Part shown: piece after piece, positions 1 to 5,736 of the stretch
Layout: each line of letters begins with the position of its first letter
How positions within the stretch are numbered: the first letter of the stretch is position 1
Source: an uncultured Coriobacteriia bacterium
GTDB lineage: Bacteria; Actinomycetota; Coriobacteriia; Coriobacteriales; QAMH01
Length of the DNA: 11,253 bases
Assembly: GCA_902493755.1 (NCBI GenBank)
Contig: CABURF010000017.1
Span: 1 to 11,253 of the forward strand
Direction of reading: 5' to 3'
Translations under genes and position numbers: made by a program
The notes under the pieces: generated by a model
Databases searched by the model: none
Seen by the model: the letters and a program-made list of their open reading frames with translations, nothing else
What the model was told of the DNA's origin: nothing

Positions 1-552
1 GCCCTCGTTGGGCGAGCCACATGACGCGTTGATGCGGGTGATCTGGTGGATGTCGCGGCCGGTGCCCTGGCAACAGGCGATCTTATCAGCACCGTATTCG
101 TCGGCCACCTTCTTGAAGTTCTCGACGATGATGTCGTAGGCCTCGTCCCAGGTGATGCGCTCGAACTTGTCCTTGCCGCGGTCCTCGCGCTTGCGCTTCA
201 TCGGGTAGAGCAGCCTGTCCTCGTGGTAGACGTAGTCCGGGATGCACAGGCACCTGGAGCACAGGCGGCCCTGGTTGTACGGGTCCTCCGGGTCGCCCTC
301 GACCTTGACGAGCTTGCCGTCCTTGACGTAGCTCAGGATGCCGCAGACGTTGTGGCAGCCCGGTGCGGAACGGGCCGTTCCGCGGATGACGGTCATGCCG
401 TCCTCTTCCCATTTCCATGGAACCTTTGGAGTCTCTGCTGCAGGCGTTGGCTCGATGCCAACATCCACTTTCTTGAATTGCCTGCTACCGCGGCGATACT
501 TCTTGCCGTTGGTCTCGCTCCAGTGATACTCGACCACATCTGCTTCAGACAT
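1..552 (-). CDS. Molybdopterin-dependent oxidoreductase, N-terminal part (catechol-dehydroxylase-like), cut by window edge
   Basis: The first 184 residues are visible; the rest lies beyond base 1. The start is ATG at 552-550, preceded by GAAGGAGG at good spacing. After a charged N-terminus of about 50 residues comes the Fe-S and bis-MGD entry region of the DMSO-reductase superfamily: CHNVC (66-70), YVKDGKLVKVEGDP (75-88), GRLCSRC (96-101), then ITWDEAYDII (133-142) and a QGTGRD segment (162-167). As I recall the family, the PGCHxxCG...GTGR combination fits the acetylene-hydratase/catechol-dehydroxylase branch common in Eggerthella. Such enzymes reduce or dehydroxylate small aromatics using electrons from a partner protein. 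No Tat signal is visible, so a cytoplasmic location is likely. The first Cys of the usual CX2CX3C...C cluster motif is absent (Ala63). The substrate cannot be told. An MFS transporter operon lies upstream on the same strand. Confidence 0.85.
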   Translation of the reverse strand, partial: MSEADVVEYHWSETNGKKYRRGSRQFKKVDVGIEPTPAAETPKVPWKWEEDGMTVIRGTARSAPGCHNVCGILSYVKDGKLVKVEGDPEDPYNQGRLCSRCLCIPDYVYHEDRLLYPMKRKREDRGKDKFERITWDEAYDIIVENFKKVADEYGADKIACCQGTGRDIHQITRINASCGSPNEG

Positions 553-629
553 GATTCCTCCTTCTCTTCCCTATTCGTTTCATGCCTAACCTAAAAACTT
601 TCTCGAGGCTTCCCCTCTAGGCCCTCTCT

Positions 630-671
630 CCGGATAACGAGCGCACACCTGCTTCATGCGCGCGTATCCGG
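630..671 (-). other. Hairpin in the molybdoenzyme leader
   Basis: Arms CCGGATA (630-636) and TATCCGG (665-671) are perfectly complementary. Inside them GCGCA (641-645) can pair with TGCGC (657-661). No T-tract follows on the minus strand, so a leader structure is more likely than a simple terminator. Confidence 0.5.
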
Positions 672-678
672 GCAGTGA

Positions 679-694
679 TTTCGCATTGGCGAAA
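679..694. repeat. Inverted repeat TTTCGC-attg-GCGAAA
   Basis: A perfect 6-bp dyad with a 4-nt spacer lies upstream of the molybdoenzyme gene. It could be a regulator operator or a small RNA hairpin. Only the symmetry is directly seen. Confidence 0.4.
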
Positions 695-796
695 CGAACT
701 CGAGCATTCGTAATTTAAATTCGCCGTGAAAACGGCCTTGGCATCGTTATAGTTAAAACGCGAGTTTCAGGCGGATGGAGTGACTAAAATTGAGCA

Positions 797-815
797 CTCA
801 GTACATTGGTATGAG
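797..815 (-). promoter_or_regulatory. Shared upstream motif, copy 1
   Basis: The plus-strand sequence CTCAGTACATTGGTATGAG matches the copy at 4093-4111 at 15 of 19 positions, including the 11-mer ATTGGTATGAG. A second block, ACCAGACAAATG, follows 15 nt further on and has an 11/12 match beside the other copy. The two sites sit upstream of the molybdoenzyme and of the MFS operon. A common regulator site is inferred. Confidence 0.45.
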
Positions 816-826
816 GCTCTGAGCAG

Positions 827-863
827 GGAAACCAGACAAATGTCGCCGGAGCACTTTTATCTG
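827..863 (-). terminator. Terminator-like palindrome after the Cys-rich gene (dispersed repeat copy 1)
   Basis: It abuts the stop codon of the gene ending at 864. On the minus strand CAGATAAA pairs with TTTGTCTG (one G-U pair) around a GC-rich centre. It is 31/37 identical to 8168-8204, including the central part, so it is a copy of a repeated element as well as a probable terminator. Confidence 0.6.
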
Positions 864-1256
864 CTATGCTTGCCCAGGCGGCTTGATGCCGAGCTTGCCG
901 GCAAGGTTCGCCATGTCATCTAGCCCGAGCTCTCTGCACGCGGTCGCGACACCAGGCGTGGCACCCGTCACGGCATCGCATTCGCCGGGAGCGCCTGGAA
1001 TGGGAGGTGGTGCGCCGGCACTGCCATCATCCATCACCTTGAAGGCATCTGCCCAATTGGTGGCATGACTGACGGCATCTACGTCATCACCAGAAAAGAC
1101 ACCCCAAGCTCGTAGACATGCGCCGCATTCAACGCACACCTCGCAACGCTGCCCTTTCCAAACAGGGGGAGTCTCCTGACCTGATTCCTCATCTTCGAAA
1201 CAGCGCCCGCAGAAGGTACAGACCTTGCAGCGATAGCCCTCCTTGAGTTTGCTCAT
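864..1256 (-). CDS. Small cysteine-rich protein with two CX2CX2CX2C clusters and DAV[ST]xAT motifs
   Basis: This 130-residue protein is not assigned to a named family. Residues 10-19 (CKVCTFCGRC) and 38-47 (CEVCVECGAC) each give four cysteines at CX2CX2CX2C spacing. They could bind two Fe-S clusters or zinc, but the spacing differs from ordinary ferredoxin (CX2CX2CX3CP). The C-terminal half carries DAVSHAT (60-66) and DAVTGAT (94-100), each followed by an A-rich helix-like stretch. These resemble the D[AV][VI][ST]GATxT flavinylation motif of FMN-binding domains, but the acceptor Thr is replaced by Gly and the rest of that domain is missing. There is no signal peptide or membrane segment. Its ATG directly follows the MFS stop (TAGATG), with AAAGAGG just upstream, so the two genes are probably translationally coupled. 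An electron-transfer or sensing role beside the transporter and molybdoenzyme is inferred only. Confidence 0.8.
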   Translation of the reverse strand: MSKLKEGYRCKVCTFCGRCFEDEESGQETPPVWKGQRCEVCVECGACLRAWGVFSGDDVDAVSHATNWADAFKVMDDGSAGAPPPIPGAPGECDAVTGATPGVATACRELGLDDMANLAGKLGIKPPGQA

Positions 1257-3956
1257 CTAGACCTCTTTCTTGCTTGTCCGCATTGACTCATTTGCGCAAC
1301 GAACGAAGGCGATAACAAACACGAGCGTCAACAACCCGAGCATGCCCGAGAAGCCAAGTGCGGCGTGAAATCCCAGATCAGCATTACCCCATTGTTCAAA
1401 GACCTTGAGCAAAAACACCATGCACGCCGTTGAAAGCGCCGCGGCGATTTGGCGCATCATGATAAGCGCCGCAGATCCATCCGGCGTTAGCCTCTCCGAA
1501 CCCAAAGGACCGAGCCCCCATGCCGTCGTACAGGGAATAAGCGTCGTAAGGCCAATACAGCGCAAGGTCTGGAACATCGCGAAAACCCACAATGGTGCAG
1601 CTAGGGGAACAAGCGCGATACCAAATGCCCCAACAAAGAGAAACGCGCCGCCAAAGACGGCAACCCTGCGCACCCCAAACCTGTCGGATGCCACGCCCGC
1701 ACCCGGCTCAAAGACAAACGCGGCAAGCGCTCCGGGAAGAAGCACAAGCCCTGCCTCAAAAGCAGTATGACCAGTACCATCGATCACGGTGAGAGGAATG
1801 ATGAGGGTCATGCCGACGAAGCAGCCGTAGAGCAGACATTGCGTCACCATCGCCCTTCGGTAATTGCGAAAGCCAAATATACGCAAGTTAACAAGCGGCT
1901 GTGCAACGCGGCTCTGTCGTCTTACAAAAAGCCATATGCACAGGCAGCCCACAAAAACGGGCACCCAGACGAGAGCATGATCGAGTGGCATATTGGCCAC
2001 AGCAGTGAACCCCAGCAACACGCCACCAAACCCCAATGTAGAAAAGGCAAGGGAACCCCAGTCGAGTCTTGCGTCAGGTTCTCTCACGCTGCGCTTGTTA
2101 ACAACGAGAAGCGTCAAGATTATGAGCAGCATCGAGGCAACGGAAAGAATGAGGAACATCGCACGCCAGCCAACCGCATCGCACAGCGCACCGCCCACGA
2201 CTGGCCCGATATTGGGAGCAAACCCAAGCGCAATGCCGGCAATGCCCATCGCGGTACCATAGCGATTTTCGGGAAACCGAGTCATGGCGATTGTCTGAAG
2301 CAAAGGCATGAGTATGCCCGTGCCAAGAGCCTCGAGAATGCGTCCAACGAGCAGCATTGCAAAGTCGATGGCAAGATAGTCGCACAAGGACCCTACCAAA
2401 TAGAGTCCATAGGACATCAGCATGAGGGTGCGTATGGAAAAGCGCCGCTGCAGATATGATGCAAGCGGAACCGCCGCCCCCATTGCAAAGATATAAAGCG
2501 TGGCGAGCCATTGTCCCCAGCCTATTTCAGAGCCGAGATCGTCGAGTACAACGACCGCCATCGTGTTAAGCGCGATCTGCGTCATGCCACCAAGGCCAGT
2601 GCCTACAACGACAATGGCGAACATGGCACAAGTCCGCGCAAAACTTGCCGACTCCCTCATGCCGATACCCATAACGTTTTCGCTATCGCCTGGCGCGGTT
2701 TTGCCGCCGGGCTTGATGAAGAACGAAAGGATGAGCGCAATAACGGAAAGCGGAATGACCGTCACCCACGCGGTGCCAACCCAACCAAGGCCAGCATCGA
2801 GACATGCGCCATAGACAGGAGCGAGCATCTGCCCAAAGCATTGCGTAAACTGCATGACCGCCATGCCGAGCGTTGCCGCCATGGCCGAGCTCGACAGAAT
2901 CGTCGGCGCGAGGGGACGACTGCCGCCGCCGCCAAAGGCTGCGGAAAATCCCATGAGCACGATGAAGAACCAGATACCCACCATGCTGAACGGCCCCATG
3001 ACCTCCGGAAAGCCCACGATGAAGCCAATGAAACTCGTGGCGGCAAACAGAGCCACGAGGATGAACTTTTTGTTGATTGGCAGACGATCAGACCATGCGC
3101 CCGAAAGCGGGTTCATGACGAATCCGATGAGCGTGATGATCGAGGTCATGAATCCTGCCGTGCCCGCATCAAATCCCATGGAGGAAAGGTACGTGGGATA
3201 GTAGGTGTTCACGACACCGCCCTGGATGAAGTTAAACACCAGGAAGGTCAAACCAAGTATCCAGATATACTTGTTCTTGAGATACTTGAAGCAATCGCCC
3301 ATGCTTCCTTCGACACCGTAGTTGGGAATACTGCTCTTTCCTACCGGCTGACGATAGAACGCGATGAACAGCACGAGCGCGATAGCCGTAATGACCACCA
3401 CACCATAGAAGACCGACTGCCATCCCATCGCCTGGGCCATGGCCGGTGCGACGTTGAAGTCGATGGTAATGGCCATAGGCACCCACGTGCACCAGACACC
3501 CAGGGCAAGTCCACGGGTCTTCTCCGGGAACCAGAGCGATATGATTGTCGGCGAAGCCACGCCGATGAGTCCTAGTCCGACGCCTTCGACGAAACGACCA
3601 AGATAGAGTAGGATCATTGATCCGGTAGCAACCTCAATCAATCCTCCGACGATGATGCAGCTCATCGCCAGAATGCAGGTTGCCTTGAGACCAATCTTGC
3701 GGCAGATGAACGCGGCCGGGAACGCGAGAATCGCGCCAATAATCGCAAGGCAGGTCATCAGCATGCCAAATGACGCATAGTTAAGGCTATAGGCACCAAT
3801 AATTTCTCCGGCGATTGCCGTGACCTTGAACTGCCCCAGAGGCGCGGTAATACTCGCAAAGTACGTGATTGCGAGAATCACCCATGCATATCGCGGTGTC
3901 TTGATTACCTCCTTGGGAGACGTACCGTGTTCGGCCACTTCGACTCTTCGGCTCAT
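1257..3956 (-). CDS. Tandem fusion of two MFS transporters (12-TM-type module plus 14-TM DHA2-type module)
   Basis: One uninterrupted 899-residue frame encodes two full MFS permeases. Module 1 (about 20-425) has the MFS loop GRFVEGVGLGLIG and a SLWFPEKTRGLALGVW segment, resembling organic-anion/CynX-like carriers. Module 2 (about 433-899) has GRILEALGTGILMP and the antiporter motif GFAPNIGPVVGGAL, typical of DHA2 (EmrB/QacA-like) exporters. The linker around 415-435 is short and polar. Met429 and Met433 could be relict starts, but no Shine-Dalgarno precedes them, so one polypeptide of about 26 membrane helices is likely. The start ATG (3956-3954) is preceded by GGAGAGGAGGG. A substrate/product exchange or import-export role is inferred. 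Linked MFS pairs are known in fused NarK proteins, but this family pairing is unfamiliar to me. A lost stop codon or a sequencing error joining adjacent genes is the alternative. Confidence 0.88.
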   Translation of the reverse strand: MSRRVEVAEHGTSPKEVIKTPRYAWVILAITYFASITAPLGQFKVTAIAGEIIGAYSLNYASFGMLMTCLAIIGAILAFPAAFICRKIGLKATCILAMSCIIVGGLIEVATGSMILLYLGRFVEGVGLGLIGVASPTIISLWFPEKTRGLALGVWCTWVPMAITIDFNVAPAMAQAMGWQSVFYGVVVITAIALVLFIAFYRQPVGKSSIPNYGVEGSMGDCFKYLKNKYIWILGLTFLVFNFIQGGVVNTYYPTYLSSMGFDAGTAGFMTSIITLIGFVMNPLSGAWSDRLPINKKFILVALFAATSFIGFIVGFPEVMGPFSMVGIWFFIVLMGFSAAFGGGGSRPLAPTILSSSAMAATLGMAVMQFTQCFGQMLAPVYGACLDAGLGWVGTAWVTVIPLSVIALILSFFIKPGGKTAPGDSENVMGIGMRESASFARTCAMFAIVVVGTGLGGMTQIALNTMAVVVLDDLGSEIGWGQWLATLYIFAMGAAVPLASYLQRRFSIRTLMLMSYGLYLVGSLCDYLAIDFAMLLVGRILEALGTGILMPLLQTIAMTRFPENRYGTAMGIAGIALGFAPNIGPVVGGALCDAVGWRAMFLILSVASMLLIILTLLVVNKRSVREPDARLDWGSLAFSTLGFGGVLLGFTAVANMPLDHALVWVPVFVGCLCIWLFVRRQSRVAQPLVNLRIFGFRNYRRAMVTQCLLYGCFVGMTLIIPLTVIDGTGHTAFEAGLVLLPGALAAFVFEPGAGVASDRFGVRRVAVFGGAFLFVGAFGIALVPLAAPLWVFAMFQTLRCIGLTTLIPCTTAWGLGPLGSERLTPDGSAALIMMRQIAAALSTACMVFLLKVFEQWGNADLGFHAALGFSGMLGLLTLVFVIAFVRCANESMRTSKKEV

Positions 3957-4130
3957 GACAAGCCCTCCTCTCCTTTGCTGACGGCACTCCGTCAGCTACG
4001 GCTCCTGGGTAGAGCCTATGGGAGAAGGGGTCACACCCCTCATGCCGACCGTCCCAAATCGAACGCATTTGGCGCGCAAACACACGAGCTCGCTCATGCA
4101 ATTGGTATGAGAGGGCACGCTGACCAGGCA
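3957..4130 (-). promoter_or_regulatory. Structured leader and upstream region of the MFS operon
   Basis: Three compact hairpins stand in series before the start codon: GCTGACGG/CCGTCAGC (3977-3996, 4-nt loop), GGCTC/GAGCC (4000-4016) and AGGGGT/ACCCCT (4026-4040, 3-nt loop). The first abuts the ribosome binding site. Minus-strand CCTTCTC (4028-4022) can pair with the GAGGAGG Shine-Dalgarno (7 bp, one G-U), excluding the third hairpin. Further upstream are an inverted repeat CCAAAT-7-ATTTGG (4054-4072) and the shared motif (4093-4111). No convincing -35/-10 pair was found. Confidence 0.5.
4093..4111 (-). promoter_or_regulatory. Shared upstream motif, copy 2
   Basis: CTCATGCAATTGGTATGAG has partial dyad symmetry (CTCAT/ATGAG) and matches 797-815 at 15/19 positions. 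It lies 137-155 bp upstream of the MFS start. Block ACCAGGCAAATG (4123-4134) follows, as at copy 1. Confidence 0.45.
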
Positions 4131-4163
4131 AATGAGACAGTTGCTCAGAGACATTGTCTCATT
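4131..4163. repeat. Inverted repeat AATGAGACA / TGTCTCATT
   Basis: Perfect 9-bp arms (4131-4139 and 4155-4163) with a 15-nt spacer, between the shared motif and the terminator of the magnesium operon. It may be an operator or a second terminator arm pair. Confidence 0.4.
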
Positions 4164-4166
4164 GTC

Positions 4167-4198
4167 AAGACGAAACCCGCCCCGGCGGCTTTCGTCTT
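4167..4198 (-). terminator. Rho-independent-type terminator of the magnesium operon
   Basis: Arms AAGACGAAA (4167-4175) and TTTCGTCTT (4190-4198) are perfect 9-mers around a GC-rich core (CCGC.../...GCGG). The hairpin starts 2 nt past the stop codon at 4200. Its build, A-rich and T-rich arms with a CCGCC-type core, matches the palindromes at 827-863 and 8168-8207. It is probably bidirectional. Confidence 0.7.
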
Positions 4199-4199
4199 G

Positions 4200-4433
4200 C
4201 TACGCAATCTTGGGAGCCCGTGAGAGAAAGAAGCGGCAGTTATGGCAGTTCTCCTTGCGAGCTGCGCTGAAGTCCACATCATAGGCATCGAGCATTTCCA
4301 TGGCACCGGCGCGCTCGTACCAGGCGCAATCGCATATGGTGTTGATGCAGTCGCGCGGACAGACGCCCGTGGCATCATGCGGGCAGTCCTTCGACATCGC
4401 CCCGTGGCAACCCCTGTCTTCCCAGCAACGCAT
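4200..4433 (-). CDS. Small cysteine-rich protein (CW-type), last gene of the magnesium operon
   Basis: The protein has 77 residues and nine cysteines: MRCWEDRGC at the start, CPHDATGVCPRDC (17-29), CDC (34-36) and CHNC (63-66). It resembles small 'CW-E-x-x-G-C' cysteine-rich proteins of anaerobes, similar in feel to two-CW domain proteins, and probably binds zinc or Fe-S. Nothing suggests export. The reading frame is chosen by its RBS: GAGGTGAG overlaps the stop of the NRAMP-type gene, with only 8 nt between stop and ATG, so it is co-transcribed and probably coupled. A shifted open frame over the same bases has no RBS. The function is unknown. Why a metal-cysteine protein should be coupled to a Mg2+ transporter is open, and metal homeostasis is only a guess. 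Confidence 0.75.
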   Translation of the reverse strand: MRCWEDRGCHGAMSKDCPHDATGVCPRDCINTICDCAWYERAGAMEMLDAYDVDFSAARKENCHNCRFFLSRAPKIA

Positions 4434-4441
4434 CTCTCACC

Positions 4442-5725
4442 TCAAAAACCGAGCACGGTCATGACCAAACAGCCTATCGTCAGCACGAAGACTACCACGA
4501 TGAGCACCCAGATGAGCGCGGTGAGTAGACGGCGGTTGGTGTACGCGCGCATGACATGACGGTCGGAGAGAATGAGCACCATGAAGATGAGCAGCACCGG
4601 CAGCAACACGCCACTGACAAACTGCGCGATGAGCATGATGCTGATGAGGCTGACGTCAGGGATGAGCGTCACCACGACGCCGATGACAATCATGGCGGTG
4701 TAGATGCCTCGGAATGCGGGGGCATCATTCCAACCCCGGTCCACGCCACGCTCCCAACCAAATGCCTCGCAGATAGCGCTTGAAGCCACGAGCGGAACGA
4801 CGCAGGCGGCAAGGAAGCTTGCCGCAACGAGACCAACGCCGAAGAGAATCGTGGCGTATTGCCCGGCAATGGGCGTGAGTGCCGTTGCGGCTGCGGCAGC
4901 ACTATCCACGGTGATCCCCTGCGGATACAGGACGGTGCCCGTCGTGATAATGATGAAGCCCGCAACTGCACATGCGACGATTGCACCGCCAATGGCATCG
5001 ACGCGCTCGAGCGGGAGCTCGTCTGGCGTGACGCCCTTATCCACGACGTTGTTCTGCGTCAGGAAGATCATCCAGGGAGCGATGGTGGTGCCCACGGTGG
5101 CAATCACCAGACTGATGAAGCTCGGGTTATTCTCGAAATGGGGAATCACGAGGGACAGGCCCACCTCACCCCAATTGGGTTGCGCAAGAAACGCTGCGAC
5201 GATATACGTCACGAACACGCAACTGATAGCAAGAAACACTTTCTCGACACGCTTGTAGCTGCCGCCCATGACAAGCAGCCACACGACAACGCCGGCAACG
5301 GGAACCGCAATGTACTTGCTCACGCCAAAGAGCTCCATGCCAGCGGCGATACCGGCAAACTCCGAAAGCGTGGCAGCGCCGCTCTCGATGAGCACGGCAA
5401 TCATGGCGAGCGCGGTTAAACGCACGCCAAACTGCTCGCGAATGAGCGACGCGAAGCCCTTGCCCGTCACCGCGCCCATGCGCGAAGCGCCTTCCTGCAC
5501 GATGGCGAGCATCACCATCATGATGGGAATGATCCATAAGGTCCCATAGCCAAACTTGGCACCGATAGTCGAGTACGTCGAGATGCCGCCAGCATCGTTG
5601 CCTGCCATTGCAGCGACAACGCCAGGACCAAGCGCTGCGAGCACGATGAGGACGCGGTTCTTCTTGCGTGGAGCCGATTTGCCCTGCTGCAATCCCTCAC
5701 GTTCTGTCAGTTTCTCGTTCGTCAC
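4442..5725 (-). CDS. NRAMP-related magnesium transporter (NRMT clade)
   Basis: This is a 427-residue SLC11/NRAMP-fold membrane protein with about 11 helices. In TM1 the usual DPGN is replaced: GPGVVAAMAGNDAGG (33-47). In TM6 the usual MPH becomes APW (216-218), so the Met that favours transition metals is lost. These substitutions are known from NRAMP-related Mg2+ transporters, one of which was characterised from Eggerthella lenta. Mg2+ (or Mn2+) uptake at the cytoplasmic membrane is therefore inferred, rather than Fe2+/Mn2+-selective NRAMP function. The start is GTG at 5725-5723; AAAGG precedes it and overlaps the stop region of the sensor gene, 11 nt upstream. No in-frame ATG fits better. 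The pairing with an MgtE-type sensor gene supports the Mg2+ assignment. Confidence 0.88.
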   Translation of the reverse strand: MTNEKLTEREGLQQGKSAPRKKNRVLIVLAALGPGVVAAMAGNDAGGISTYSTIGAKFGYGTLWIIPIMMVMLAIVQEGASRMGAVTGKGFASLIREQFGVRLTALAMIAVLIESGAATLSEFAGIAAGMELFGVSKYIAVPVAGVVVWLLVMGGSYKRVEKVFLAISCVFVTYIVAAFLAQPNWGEVGLSLVIPHFENNPSFISLVIATVGTTIAPWMIFLTQNNVVDKGVTPDELPLERVDAIGGAIVACAVAGFIIITTGTVLYPQGITVDSAAAAATALTPIAGQYATILFGVGLVAASFLAACVVPLVASSAICEAFGWERGVDRGWNDAPAFRGIYTAMIVIGVVVTLIPDVSLISIMLIAQFVSGVLLPVLLIFMVLILSDRHVMRAYTNRRLLTALIWVLIVVVFVLTIGCLVMTVLGF

Positions 5726-5736
5726 AGTATCGACCT

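Larger units (their letters stand above)
553..863 (-). promoter_or_regulatory. Long leader/promoter region of the molybdoenzyme gene
   Basis: This gene-free stretch lies between the Cys-rich gene (stop at 864) and the molybdoenzyme start (552). Reading toward the gene it holds a terminator-like palindrome (827-863), a 19-bp motif shared with the MFS operon (797-815), and a weak TATAAC -10-like hexamer on the minus strand near 746-751 with no good -35. It then holds a 5-bp hairpin (723-736), a tight 6-bp inverted repeat (679-694), a larger hairpin (630-671) and the ribosome binding site. No small gene with a plausible RBS was found in it. The transcription start is unknown. Confidence 0.5.

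Noticed and set aside
10..30. Tat signal (RRGSRQFKK near residues 20-28 of the molybdoenzyme)
   Set aside because: The pattern is not S-R-R-x-F-L-K, and no hydrophobic segment follows it.
2511..3575. Long plus-strand open frame within the MFS fusion
   Set aside because: Its low-complexity, His/Arg/Asp-rich product is the shadow of the membrane protein on the other strand, and no RBS is present.
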